A stretch of 64,000 nt of DNA. Origin: Nakaseomyces glabratus (taxonomy: Eukaryota; Ascomycota; Saccharomycetes; Saccharomycetales; Saccharomycetaceae). The DNA is taken from assembly GCF_010111755.1 (NCBI RefSeq), contig NC_088963.1:248001-312000 (forward strand), given 5' to 3'. Below the pieces are notes generated by a model. That model worked only from the letters and a program-made list of their open reading frames with translations. It did no database searches and was not told the origin of the DNA. A program made the translations under genes and the position numbers. Positions 1-10,600 of the stretch are shown piece after piece (position 1 is the first letter of the stretch; every line of letters begins with the position of its first letter).

Positions 1-2673
1 GAGGTCTAAGGATCGATCAGGATCTATATGTTTATAATCGAGAAGGCATTGCTTTAGAAGTTTCTTTTCAAGTTGTGTTCTTTGTGACTCTAATACATCC
101 ATTTTTCTTTTAGCATCGAGTGCATTGGACCATTGTTCAAAACTTCCGTCCAATGCAGGTGCCTTTAATACCTCTTCATCGTCATCAAACTCCTCACCCA
201 ATCCATCGCATCTACATATCAGGTCGTGTGTATTACTCTTAGTATTTTGATGAATTGTGAACAAATCTTTCAAGTCTGATTTGTCGAATAGATCATCATT
301 TGCTGAGCCGGTATCGCTGGTATTTGAGGATAAGAATTTCCTGGTTAAATTATGCTTCATGAGCTGCCTTTGTAATATCTTTTCATCTATACAGCCAGTT
401 GTTATTAGTCTGTAAATGTAGCATGGTCTTTTCTGACCTTCTCTGTGAATACGAGACATTGCTTGTAAGTCAACAGCTGGATTCCAGTCATTATCGAACA
501 AAACCAAGCGAGAGGCACCAATCAAATTTAATCCAACACCACCTGCCTTAGCACTTAATAAGAAACCAAAAATGTTGGGGTTATTATTAAATGTGTTGAC
601 CAACATATCACGTTGCTTAGCTGGCGTTGCTCCGTCTAATCTGCAATTGGATAACTGGTTACTGTTCATGAGTCCTTGTATAATATCCAATGACTGTGTG
701 TAATTTGATACTATAACAACTTTCTCCATAGGAGAAGTAGCTTTGATTTCTAGCAGTAATTCCAGAAGCACAGTTAATTTACCGGAGCTGTTAGATTTAT
801 TGGAAACTGTGAATATATTGCTATCCACATTAGATTGATAGTAAGGGTCATTACATAACAACGATGGAGAGTTACAAACCTTTTTCATCAAATTGATCAG
901 CCCAAGGGAAGTATTAAATGTGATGTTATTCATATCAACCCTTACATTTTCGATAATGTCTCTGAAGGCTTTGATCTGTTCAATGGTAGGTCTACAGAAT
1001 AAAATAATATCTGTTTTGGGAGGCAGAAATTTTGATAGGATATTGTTTGACCGTCTAAGAATAAATCTCTTGGTAAATTCTATAAGTTGATTAGATTTCT
1101 CTTCACCTTGTTCAATTACTTTTGTATTGAATTTGTTATTAATATCTCTCGCCCTTGATATAGGATTGATATACAACTTTTTGAAGCTTGCGTAAGTTCC
1201 TAAAACTCCAGGATTCACAAAATCGATGATCGTAAAGAACTCATTCAGGTCATTCTGTATCGGTGTCCCCGTCAAAATCACTTTCTTGTCGATATCTAAA
1301 GATTTCAATACTTTAAGAATTTTCGATGCTCCATTTTTTAGGCGATGACCTTCATCGCATATAAGTAAGTCTAGTTTATCTTTTTGTTTAAGAAGTTCTT
1401 CTTGGACTGTCAATACTTTTTCATAACCTAAAATTAGTACCTGGTAAGTTCTATTAACTTTTATGAAGTTTCTCACACTTATTTTATCCATGTCCACATT
1501 GTTTTTGGGGTTAAGAGTTAAAATTCCAATTCTGTTTAGTCCCAACCATTTTTTAAATTCTCGTTTCCAATTGCCAATTAAAGTAACAGGACATACAATG
1601 ACTACTTTGCTTATCATCCCACTCAGAGGTACACCAAGTTGTGAACACTGCACTTTTGATGCAAAGGGTGTTTGTTTTAGTAATGTCCATATCAATGTGA
1701 TTGTCATTAGAGTTTTACCAAGTCCCATATCATCGGCTAAAATGCAACCTTTAATATCTGAGTCTCTCTCAAGCCGGCAAGATTTGTCATCAGTAGACTC
1801 AGCAGTCAGGTTGGTTTCCAATCCCAATAAACAATCATACATAAATTTGACTCCAATTCTCTGGTGGTTCCGAAGCATTTTGCATAAAAGGGGATCCACT
1901 ATAATGTCGACTTCAGAACCCTGAAACGTATTCATAATAAGTGGATTCTCAATTGTATTGCAATCAAATAAGCTTCTGAACTTTTGTGTAGGAACAGTAT
2001 TTTCTGGTCTATTTGTTTTCGCTATTTGCTTATTCATTGATGAGATAGGTCTAGCATTAGGGTTAGTTTTTAGTGTTGGAGAGATGAATTTCTTAGTAGA
2101 CTTAGTAAAAAGTTGCGATACTGGTAATTCTGAGGAGATGCCCTTATCTATTGCATTTTGCTGGCTACTAGAAGTTTGAGAAGGTATCAAATTAGAGTCA
2201 GGTTCTTTCCCTAGTAATATTCTAACCTTTCTGATTTCATCAGTATCAAATATTTCATAATCCAACTGGAACTCAAGACCTTTTGTGGTATAAATGGAAT
2301 CGAAAAGCGTATCAATGTTAACTTTAGTACTTGAGCCGAGAGGCTTCCCTTGCTCATTGTAGATTATCAATTTAATAGCAGCATCAAGTATCAGAATAGC
2401 ATATCCATCTCCGTTCCATGTTTTATTCTTCTTGGTTGTGTATTTTCGGTACATGATGGTAAAATATCTCCTAGTTGTATCAGTTTTGCTCCTATCACTG
2501 GTGTCATTCGATCTAGCAGGCTGCAATTCAGCAGTTTGAGCATATGTTCTCTTTACACCAAAAGTCGATGCTGTGGAACCGCCCACAGAGCGAACTGGTC
2601 GAGGAACAGTTCCAGAAGGTATTATCCTTCTTGGTGGCTTGAATGGTTTGTTCTCATACCGTGGCAACTGCAT
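1..2673 (-). CDS. RDH54: Rdh54/Tid1, Swi2/Snf2 DNA translocase (3' end off window)
   Basis: Rad54-like dsDNA translocase. In the family it remodels Rad51/Dmc1-DNA complexes in homologous recombination, especially inter-homolog recombination in meiosis. The reverse strand is open for 891 codons from the ATG at 2673 to base 1. Visible are the N-terminal PRYENKPFKPPRR stretch typical of Rdh54, a Walker A segment LADDMGLGKT (about 1700-1730), the DEGH box with DEGHRLK (about 1350) and the C-terminal helicase lobe. By alignment from memory with the S. cerevisiae protein only about 30-40 C-terminal residues lie beyond the left edge. Upstream of the chosen ATG the frame is open but has no other ATG before a stop, so the start is secure; it matches the shorter S. 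cerevisiae form, which begins at an internal methionine. It is divergent from MLH3. Confidence 0.96.
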   Translation of the reverse strand, partial: MQLPRYENKPFKPPRRIIPSGTVPRPVRSVGGSTASTFGVKRTYAQTAELQPARSNDTSDRSKTDTTRRYFTIMYRKYTTKKNKTWNGDGYAILILDAAIKLIIYNEQGKPLGSSTKVNIDTLFDSIYTTKGLEFQLDYEIFDTDEIRKVRILLGKEPDSNLIPSQTSSSQQNAIDKGISSELPVSQLFTKSTKKFISPTLKTNPNARPISSMNKQIAKTNRPENTVPTQKFRSLFDCNTIENPLIMNTFQGSEVDIIVDPLLCKMLRNHQRIGVKFMYDCLLGLETNLTAESTDDKSCRLERDSDIKGCILADDMGLGKTLMTITLIWTLLKQTPFASKVQCSQLGVPLSGMISKVVIVCPVTLIGNWKREFKKWLGLNRIGILTLNPKNNVDMDKISVRNFIKVNRTYQVLILGYEKVLTVQEELLKQKDKLDLLICDEGHRLKNGASKILKVLKSLDIDKKVILTGTPIQNDLNEFFTIIDFVNPGVLGTYASFKKLYINPISRARDINNKFNTKVIEQGEEKSNQLIEFTKRFILRRSNNILSKFLPPKTDIILFCRPTIEQIKAFRDIIENVRVDMNNITFNTSLGLINLMKKVCNSPSLLCNDPYYQSNVDSNIFTVSNKSNSSGKLTVLLELLLEIKATSPMEKVVIVSNYTQSLDIIQGLMNSNQLSNCRLDGATPAKQRDMLVNTFNNNPNIFGFLLSAKAGGVGLNLIGASRLVLFDNDWNPAVDLQAMSRIHREGQKRPCYIYRLITTGCIDEKILQRQLMKHNLTRKFLSSNTSDTGSANDDLFDKSDLKDLFTIHQNTKSNTHDLICRCDGLGEEFDDDEEVLKAPALDGSFEQWSNALDAKRKMDVLESQRTQLEKKLLKQCLLDYKHIDPDRSLDL

Positions 2674-3183
2674 TCGAATCTTTAACACTCGCCTTCCATC
2701 AGGAAATATAAGGCCAAGCGAAACTAAACAAAAACTCTCAGAGTCCTAATAAAGTCTTCCATTGGTTTGGGGAAGACTGATCATGCTTACAGCAACATCT
2801 GTATTTGCTATAAACCCCCAGCTACTGTTTCTCACGATTGGCAATACGCCAAAGGCTCAACTTTGAGGATATTATTGTTATTTGATTATTGCCAGGGACG
2901 CGATGAGATTTACCCGGCCTCAAATCACTCCGAACTACTTCCCGCCTTCCCCATTCTTGTTGGATAATACCGGCAATAAGGTCTCTGATGGGCGGTAGCC
3001 TTTGTGATTTTATGCTAAATGGTACATACAAGATGTGCTAGCTACCAAAACTGTATGGTTTATGAAGGGGATCAGCACAATCAGGGTGGGTTACTGTGAC
3101 GTTTTGCCTATACAACAAGCTCACTAGCTCATTGATTGAGGGGAGTCAAATAGATATCGGTGGATATTACTGTTTGACATGAT
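2674..3183. promoter_or_regulatory. Bidirectional promoter RDH54/MLH3
   Basis: This 510-bp gap between two divergent starts holds no credible gene. It contains a PAC-type GCGATGAG (2900-2907) inside GGACGCGATGAG (2896-2907), followed at once by a Reb1-type TTACCCG (2910-2916). The arrangement suggests a nucleosome-depleted shared promoter. Factor binding is inferred from motifs only. Confidence 0.5.
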
Positions 3184-5394
3184 ATGATACACGTTCTTCC
3201 GAAAGAAACATGGCAGGTTTTGCGCGCGGATACTCAGATAACCGGTATTGACAGTGTTTTGAGAGAGCTGTTACAGAATGCAGTGGATGCAGGTGCCAGT
3301 ACAGTCGATGTAAGCTTTAGTATCAAGAAGAACATGTGTATGGTGGCAGATGATGGCTGTGGTATGACTAGAAAGGATTTGGATTTGTTGGGAAGGCCTC
3401 ATATTACATCCAAGATACGCAACTTTCGGGACTTAGAGAGATTTGGTAATGGCAATGGTACTATGGGCTTCCGTGGGGAAGCCATATTTGCGATATCACA
3501 GATCTCGGAGCTCACAATGATGACTAAGCATAGCGATTTTAGGGCGCATTACTGGCGCGATTTTCCAATGACATCCGTGCTTACTACAGAAGAAGACATA
3601 AGAAGCTCGTTGCATGCACAATATCTGTCAACCACACCATTTTACGAAGATATCTGGGCAAGATCGTCAGGAACAGTAGTAATAGTGTCAGATTTGTTCA
3701 AATATATACCTGTTAGGAAGAAAACATTGGAAAATGTGCCTGTAGCAACTATTACAGACTCCATCAGAGAAGATTTTTATCAGATTTTGGTCAGGAATCC
3801 GAATCTTAAGTTAAATATTTTTACTTTTGACGATAACTATAAAAATTTTGAGTTTCTAAATCATGTCAAGGAACAATATTTACACTCATTAGGCTCCATC
3901 CCCATTCACAATGCCTTTATTCGAGTGTATGGACATGTTGTCCCGGATCCTTCTATCAAAATCGTAAAATTAAGCTTCAGAGAATATAATATAACTGGAC
4001 TTATATCTAACTGTCAAGTGCGAAGCAAGAGTTTTCAATTTGTGTTTGTTAATGGTAGAAGATATTCAAACTCGGAATTTCTCGGAAAGATCAATAGGAT
4101 ATTTGATCAAAGTACATTTGCGACTAACGCAGTCGAGAAAGATACCAGGCTAGGAAAGAGAAGCGCCAGATCTTATCCTTTATTTGTCATCAAGATTGAT
4201 GGACCAGCTCACGTGCAAGATCTTATTCAGAGCACCTCAAAGGATATTATCCACTTGTCAGATGGTAAATTAATAAATATACTGATTCTGAAAGTAATAT
4301 ATTCGTTCCTTAAGGATCAAGGCTTTCTGACTGAGATTCCTACCCAGCTAAATGATGATAATTGCGATCGTATAGACCAATTGGGTACTCTTGAAGAACC
4401 TATATTTATGGATAATGATTTTCATCGAGATTTTGTAATAAGGAACAATGTCAAAATGGCAAAATATAATAAGGTTAGCCATGCTAACATTAGCCACCCA
4501 TGGAAAAGGCAAAGGTTGGATTATCCTGTTCGCAGAACTTCAAAATGGTGGAAGGAAAGGTCTGTAAATGAACTACACCAATCAAGAATATCTACTAAGT
4601 TTGCACCTATAAAGAAATGGGCCGCATACGAAAAATTGCATGTATTTGATTATAAAGACAGGTTTCTGAGTAGGTCTGATGATTTGAAGGAGGTAGATGT
4701 CGTAAATCAGGTTGATCAGAAGTTTATCCTACTAAGACAGAAATCGGCGCGTGGGAACTTCGAATTATATATAATCGATCAGCATGCCTGCGATGAAAGA
4801 ATAAGATTAGAATCCTTTTTGAAACAATATATTTGTGATATAATGGCCAATGCATTGGCTGTACAAAAAATATTCCAAAGTAGGATTGAGATAGCCATCT
4901 CCGAGAAAGAAAATTTTGAGCAATACCGCCATGAATTTTCTAAATGGGGTATATACTATAATGTTGTTCATTCTAATAACAACTATTCATTGGATATTTT
5001 TGCTTTGCCTGATATGCTCGCCGATAAGATTAAAGCTAATGAAGAACTTAAGGATATGATGCTACAGCATATATTTGATTTAAAAGATGGTTCACGATCC
5101 AGGATTAAAACAATTTCTAGTTTGGATGCACAATTTTTATCAGGTGGTTGGTGGAGCAACGTCAATAAGATTCCATCATTTATTAGAAGATTCTTTGACA
5201 GTAAAGCTTGTAGAAGCGCTATAATGTTCGGAGATACATTGAACTTGCAGGAATGTCGAGACTTGGTTAGGAGATTAAATGGATGCATTCAACCTAATTT
5301 TTGTGCCCACGGAAGACCGTCTGTTGTTGAACTAATTGGTCATCAACATCAGTGGGAACTGAAAAACTTCACTGCTGATTACGACTATGATTAA
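3184..5394 (+). CDS. MLH3: Mlh3, MutL-family mismatch repair/crossover endonuclease subunit
   Basis: MutL homologue that pairs with Mlh1; the family role is meiotic crossover resolution and a minor part in mismatch repair. At 736 aa it is close to the 715-aa S. cerevisiae protein. The N-terminal GHKL ATPase has E28..N32 (RELLQNAVDAG), DDGCGM near 56-61 and GFRGEA at 95-100. The C-terminal domain carries the intact metal-binding endonuclease motif QHACDERIRLE (533-543) and a late CAHGRP motif that belongs to the same site, so nuclease activity is expected. The start fits the family N-terminus. A two-codon uORF overlaps this ATG (ATG at 3179). It is the first gene of a block inverted relative to S. 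cerevisiae. Confidence 0.96.
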   Translation: MIHVLPKETWQVLRADTQITGIDSVLRELLQNAVDAGASTVDVSFSIKKNMCMVADDGCGMTRKDLDLLGRPHITSKIRNFRDLERFGNGNGTMGFRGEAIFAISQISELTMMTKHSDFRAHYWRDFPMTSVLTTEEDIRSSLHAQYLSTTPFYEDIWARSSGTVVIVSDLFKYIPVRKKTLENVPVATITDSIREDFYQILVRNPNLKLNIFTFDDNYKNFEFLNHVKEQYLHSLGSIPIHNAFIRVYGHVVPDPSIKIVKLSFREYNITGLISNCQVRSKSFQFVFVNGRRYSNSEFLGKINRIFDQSTFATNAVEKDTRLGKRSARSYPLFVIKIDGPAHVQDLIQSTSKDIIHLSDGKLINILILKVIYSFLKDQGFLTEIPTQLNDDNCDRIDQLGTLEEPIFMDNDFHRDFVIRNNVKMAKYNKVSHANISHPWKRQRLDYPVRRTSKWWKERSVNELHQSRISTKFAPIKKWAAYEKLHVFDYKDRFLSRSDDLKEVDVVNQVDQKFILLRQKSARGNFELYIIDQHACDERIRLESFLKQYICDIMANALAVQKIFQSRIEIAISEKENFEQYRHEFSKWGIYYNVVHSNNNYSLDIFALPDMLADKIKANEELKDMMLQHIFDLKDGSRSRIKTISSLDAQFLSGGWWSNVNKIPSFIRRFFDSKACRSAIMFGDTLNLQECRDLVRRLNGCIQPNFCAHGRPSVVELIGHQHQWELKNFTADYDYD

Positions 5395-5483
5395 CGACAT
5401 CAATGTCACCAAGACCCTTAAATTACAAAATTTCTTTTTTTTGGTCTTCGATTTCATGATTTACGATTTTTCTCGTTTTTACT

Positions 5484-5533
5484 GCGAAAATTTTAGAATT
5501 TACAGGACTATGCGTATATGCATGCGATGAGCT
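5484..5533. promoter_or_regulatory. RRPE-like and PAC motifs upstream of SET6
   Basis: The 230-bp MLH3-SET6 spacer contains GAAAATTTT (5486-5494, RRPE-like) and a full PAC GCGATGAGCT (5524-5533), about 90 bp before the SET6 ATG. This pair is the hallmark of ribosome-biogenesis promoters in yeasts. Its use here is inference. Confidence 0.5.
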
Positions 5534-5624
5534 TAAAACAGAGCTTTAAACAGAGCGTATGCACATAGGGCCTCCTTGCTTGGTGCTCATTTGCCTGTGC
5601 ATGCGATGTCTTTAAGATAAAATC

Positions 5625-6749
5625 ATGACAGTCACTGAATCATATTTGCAAATTTCTGAATATTTTGACATTAATGAGACGTCCTGGGGAGGACGGGCAT
5701 GCTTCAGTAAAAGAGATCTTAACAATGGGCAAGTTGTGTTAGAAGTTGAAGATTGCATGGGAACATCCATTGATTATGATTTTCGTAAGGAGGTCTGTCA
5801 TTACTGTTATAAGTACAATAATGGGAAATCGATGAAAGTTAAAATTTCCTTTAACGATTTACAAGATTGCTTGTATGAGTTTCCACAGCTCGCTACTTAC
5901 AAAGCAAAATTTAAAGGAGCCGGACTCTGGTTTTGTTGCGATACATGCCGTGATAAATATTTAAGCATCCATAATATTACTGAACTTATAGAATCCTATG
6001 AGATACTGTTAGAATCGTTTATGCGCATGATAAAGAATAAGAGCCTTCTAGAAGAGCAGGAACAAGATTACAATGGCATAACGATCACGAAGGAATATAT
6101 AGACAACACCTGGGAAGATATAACGACTCGATGGATACCTATGGTAAGAAAAACGAAAGCCACAAAAAGAGCGAAATTCCTACCGCAAATTTCCGAAGAT
6201 GAATACAACTGTTGTCGATTTGTTAGTGAAACGCTATTCCGAATAAAGCATCTGGATCCTGGCTCAGATACATTAGAAGCATTCCATAACCTCCAGTCGA
6301 ATGAATTATCAAAAATACAGAAATTTCCAGTTTTGCTCAACTTTCAAGTCTTGGTCTTTAAGACTCTATTTGTTTTATTACCAGACAATTTAAAAAACTC
6401 CCTCACTGTTCAAGCGTTCAGGCATATTTTAGGCAGCGAATACGGGAATGCTTTTGGAATTTGGCAAGATACTGAAGCTGTGGATAGCAGAGAATACTTT
6501 GGTTATTGGGTTTTCCCTAAAGCATCCTATTTCAATCATTCATGTGACCCCAATATAACAAAAACCAGAATAGATAGAAAAATGGTATTCACACTTAATA
6601 GAGATGTGGCATGTGGAGAAGAGCTAAACATCGACTATTCAGGTGTATTAGATTTGCCTGTTGATCGTCGACAGAAATTCCTTTTTGAGAATTGGTTTTT
6701 TGTATGTGGTTGTAATAGATGTAATTCAGATTTGAAGCTTGTCCATTAA
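5625..6749 (+). CDS. SET6: Set6-like SET-domain protein
   Basis: Predicted lysine methyltransferase of the SMYD-like class; the substrate is unknown to me. At 374 aa it equals S. cerevisiae Set6 (373 aa). A Cys pair cluster CHYCYKY...CCDTCRDKY (about residues 57-115) resembles a MYND-type zinc site lying inside the SET fold. The C-terminal half has the catalytic NHSCDPN motif, the EELNIDYSG segment and post-SET cysteines CGCNRCNS. Its order beside MLH3 and ATG29 is the same as in S. cerevisiae. The last 24 bp overlap the end of ATG29 on the other strand. The PAC/RRPE promoter suggests co-regulation with ribosome biogenesis. Confidence 0.93.
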   Translation: MTVTESYLQISEYFDINETSWGGRACFSKRDLNNGQVVLEVEDCMGTSIDYDFRKEVCHYCYKYNNGKSMKVKISFNDLQDCLYEFPQLATYKAKFKGAGLWFCCDTCRDKYLSIHNITELIESYEILLESFMRMIKNKSLLEEQEQDYNGITITKEYIDNTWEDITTRWIPMVRKTKATKRAKFLPQISEDEYNCCRFVSETLFRIKHLDPGSDTLEAFHNLQSNELSKIQKFPVLLNFQVLVFKTLFVLLPDNLKNSLTVQAFRHILGSEYGNAFGIWQDTEAVDSREYFGYWVFPKASYFNHSCDPNITKTRIDRKMVFTLNRDVACGEELNIDYSGVLDLPVDRRQKFLFENWFFVCGCNRCNSDLKLVH

Positions 6750-7385
6750 TGCCTCTTCTAGGGTAGATTTACTAACGCCCAAACTGGAGGAAAGCTCGCT
6801 TTCTGTTTCTTCCGTATGTACCCCTTCTTTTTCATATGTACTATCATATCTAGTTAAGCCCACCTCTCTATTGTTATAATCGAGTTTATTTCCTTTAAAG
6901 TTTAGTATTCGTGATGATTTAAGTTGTTCAATGGCTTTCTTCGTTGTATCAGGTGTTTTATTTTTATCTTTGGGCCCATTGTCCTCGTTGAATTCCTCTT
7001 GTATTGTACCTGGGGTTCTCACTGGTAGCTGATTTAAAAAGTTTACCTCCTTCGTAATCTCTTCAGTACTATCTCTTTCAGGTGTTTCAGACCGGTCTGT
7101 AAGCGCATTTTTGTTCTTCCTATCTATTTGCTGTCTTAATAATTCAAAATGTTTTGTAAATAGCTCATAGCAACGACGCTTTAAAAAATATATGGGTGCA
7201 TCCAGCCCCTCTGCTAATAACGCCCAGTCTATCTCCTTGTCAGGGTCATTGAGTTGGGAAAGTAGACTCCAGAGTTTCTTTTCCTTCTGTATATTCCACT
7301 CAAACACTGGTGGATCAACAAAACCATCGGGTCGCTTTCCCTTCACCTTAACATAAACAATAGTATTCTTTGAGTTCATCCTCAC
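6726..7385 (-). CDS. ATG29: Atg29, autophagosome scaffold subunit
   Basis: Component of the Atg17-Atg29-Atg31 scaffold that organises the phagophore assembly site on starvation. At 219 aa it is near the S. cerevisiae length (213 aa). The N-terminal 90 residues are conserved (MNSKNTIVYVKVKGKRP, then DPPVFEWN) with the two-helix region that contacts Atg31/Atg17. The C-terminal half is charged, Ser/Thr-rich and low in complexity, which fits the phosphoregulated tail of the family. ATG at 7385 matches the family N-terminus; Met3 (7379) is an alternative. It is divergent from REV3 across 257 bp and convergent, with overlap, on SET6. Confidence 0.93.
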   Translation of the reverse strand: MRMNSKNTIVYVKVKGKRPDGFVDPPVFEWNIQKEKKLWSLLSQLNDPDKEIDWALLAEGLDAPIYFLKRRCYELFTKHFELLRQQIDRKNKNALTDRSETPERDSTEEITKEVNFLNQLPVRTPGTIQEEFNEDNGPKDKNKTPDTTKKAIEQLKSSRILNFKGNKLDYNNREVGLTRYDSTYEKEGVHTEETESELSSSLGVSKSTLEEALMDKLQI

Positions 7386-7642
7386 TGCCCTATATTGGAT
7401 GCCTTAGACACAACTGAAAGTTAAACCCACATTTGATTCTACTGATTGGCATCGCTTTTTTAATGCTCATCCTTAAAAAATTCTAGGAAATGGAGCATTA
7501 AATTGAAAACCAATTCACTTTTTTGGGTCAGCAAGCACATACATTATAAACTGGACACGAAAGGAGTAATACGTGAAGTTATCGTTGCCATAACTGGTCA
7601 AAGCGATTAGAAGTATCATACCTTGTAAGCGATGCATGTACG

Positions 7643-10600
7643 GTGATGATATCGGGAGAGGAAACAGACAGCATTCAAGATGGAGCGAATGAGGTTGAAT
7701 TTGATAGTTTCGATTTGCAACTAAATAACTACGATCATTACATGGCGTATCCAACTTCCTTAGACAGGACACATGGATCTAGTTTACCATTGAAGAAATT
7801 CCATAAGGTCCCGGTTATTAGGATATTCGGATGTTTGCGCACAGGTCATCAACTGTTGTGCCATGTTCATGGGATTTTTCCATACTTTTTTGTCAAATAT
7901 GATGGGAAAGAGGATGACACTTCCATAATCATAAATGAAAAGTGTGCTAAGTTACATCAATTGCTTGAACAGATTTTGCGAGATAAAATGAAGAGTAAAG
8001 GATCCAGAAATGACAAACAAGACGAAACAAACCTCAACGAACTGGTATATATAGCCAATGTTTCAGTGGTGAAAGGTGTCCCATTTTATGGCTACCATGT
8101 AGGGTGGACACCTTTCTATAAGATATCGTTGTTAAACCCTAGCTTAAGTGAACAGGTTTGTAATATTATTAGGGAACAGAATGTTCTACAAAACGGACAG
8201 AACGAGGTATATGAATCCCAGTTCCCATATTTGTTGAAGTTTACTGCCGATTTCAATTTATTTGCTTGTTCATGGATTAACTTCAAAAAGGTATATTTCA
8301 GAGCGCCAGTACTAAATGAAATGCTGAATATGGACGAAATAATGATGACCAAAGAGTTGAGGGTATTATTGGATAGATTTCATTCTAAAGATACTGTGTT
8401 AAAAAAAACTATGTTTCCAAGAATTGGCAATGGTTTGTTAGAGATAGATGTAATCCCTCAGTTTATCAAAAACATCGACCAAATCAAAATAAGAAACATC
8501 CACCATGATCTGTCAGAGAAAAAAGAAAGTGTTAATTACTTAGATGATGGCCCATATGTTTCTTCTACTAAAAATATGCTTAAGGACGTTGAAATACAGC
8601 GTAAGTTGTATTCACTGGAAGAATACAAAAAAGCAGCTGATATATCAAGGAATGAAAACGATATGATTTGGAACTCAAGTCATCAGTTTGAGATGTTTTT
8701 AAGGAAAGCTTTATCCAGTGTTAAAGTTTCAGATAAGGATTCGAATTTTCTTTCAGGTCATTTTAATGCGAATGACTTTCTTAAAACACCATTTGAAATG
8801 ATTGATGAGCTGTGGCCCACTAAATTTGAATCCTCTATAGATTTGAACGATGAAAACGAACGACATGATAAAAATGATCAGCTGTTAGATGTTGGCGAAG
8901 ATTTTGATAAGGCGGAAGAGCGAGACGAAGACATACTGGGTGAACCAAATGAGGATGATTATATCGAGAAAGAAATGCATTCTCAGGATAATGGCCAATT
9001 CATAAATGTGAGTACATCAGTTATCTCAACAACACAGTCATTGGATAAGCTTTTGACACAGAGTATAGTTAAAAATCAACGAAAGTTAAAGATAGGGAAT
9101 GTTCTGTCTGATTTAGGTAATGTTGCTACTAATTACCATAATTATTTTCCATCTAACATAAAGAAGTACTATAGGTATAAACAATGCAATATATCTTATA
9201 GTTCTATGAATGAAGATCTTCAAGATAATGGGCTTCCTATTAATGATTATATGGGCCCATTTTTCTCCGATCCTTGTGATCTCCATAAAAAAGACTATCA
9301 GTACGCTGGTAAACAATTTGATATAACATCAACACATTTAATGAAAAGGTACCCATTAGACTTCAAAGAGGATCTAGTACGGTTGACTAAGCAAAGACTT
9401 GATAATGATGTACTTTTTGCTTCGTGGAAATATTTGAAGATGCCGCCATCATTTAATGATGTTGCAGAATCCGTTACTAGAAAAGAGCGAGCCAGACATT
9501 CCATTTCCCAAATTAAAAAACCCACAGCTACAAAGAGTTTGGGAAATACTTCCTCCATAAAACGGTCGGAATCAATTCACGATAATTTAACGCATTTTTC
9601 GCTCGAAATCCATGTAAATACTAGAGGTGACCTTTTACCAGATCCCAGGAAAGATGAAGTATCAGTTATATTTTGGAAGGTAGACAGTGACACTTTTCCT
9701 TTCAGTATAGATTTACAGCTTGAAGGAATTATGTATACAAACAAGCTTGAAAGGGAGAATCTTATTGAAACTTTGGAATCTATATCCGGAGGGGTACCAA
9801 TCATGGAGTATGAGGACGAATTTTCTATGTTTGATGCCCTGACAGATCTCATTCTATTATTTGATCCTGATTTATTGTCCGGTTATGAAATACACAACTC
9901 ATCTTGGGGCTACATATTTGAAAGAAGTCTGAGCGTGCATAAATTTAACATTGCTAATGAAATATCTCGGGTAAACATGGGTGCTCAGTTCAAACTTCGA
10001 GATTCATGGGGTTTTAAAAAGAGTTCTGGTATTAGCATCACTGGACGTTATGTGCTGAATATTTGGAGGTTGTTAAGGAAAGAAATTGCTGTTACTCAGT
10101 ACTCTTTTGAAAATATGGTTCATTTGCTCCTCAAGATACGACTACCTAAATACTCCTGCAGTCATTTAACATCGCTCTGGAGCAATTTTAAGACAGGTAA
10201 CGAACTAAAAACATTCCTTAACTATTATTTGACGCGTGTAAGACTAAATATTGGAATCCTAAAGAAAATTAGCTTTACATTAAATGTGATGGAAGAGGCC
10301 AGATTGATAGGTATCGATTTTCAATCTGTATATAATCGCGGCTCCCAATACAAAGTGGAATCATTTTTGATTCGTATTTGCAAAAGTGAAAATTATATAC
10401 TGCTCTCACCTTCAAAAGTTGCTGTGCAGAAACAAAAACCTTTAGAATGTGTTCCACTAGTGATGGAACCAGAATCAGCATTTTACAAGAGTCCATTGCT
10501 TGTTTTGGACTTCCAATCATTGTATCCATCTATTATGTCAGGCTATAATTATTGTTATTCTACAATGATGGGTAGAGTGCGAGAACTTGACGGAACAAAA

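Noticed and set aside
1463..1924. 153-codon + strand ORF
   Set aside because: Antisense shadow inside the conserved helicase region of RDH54.
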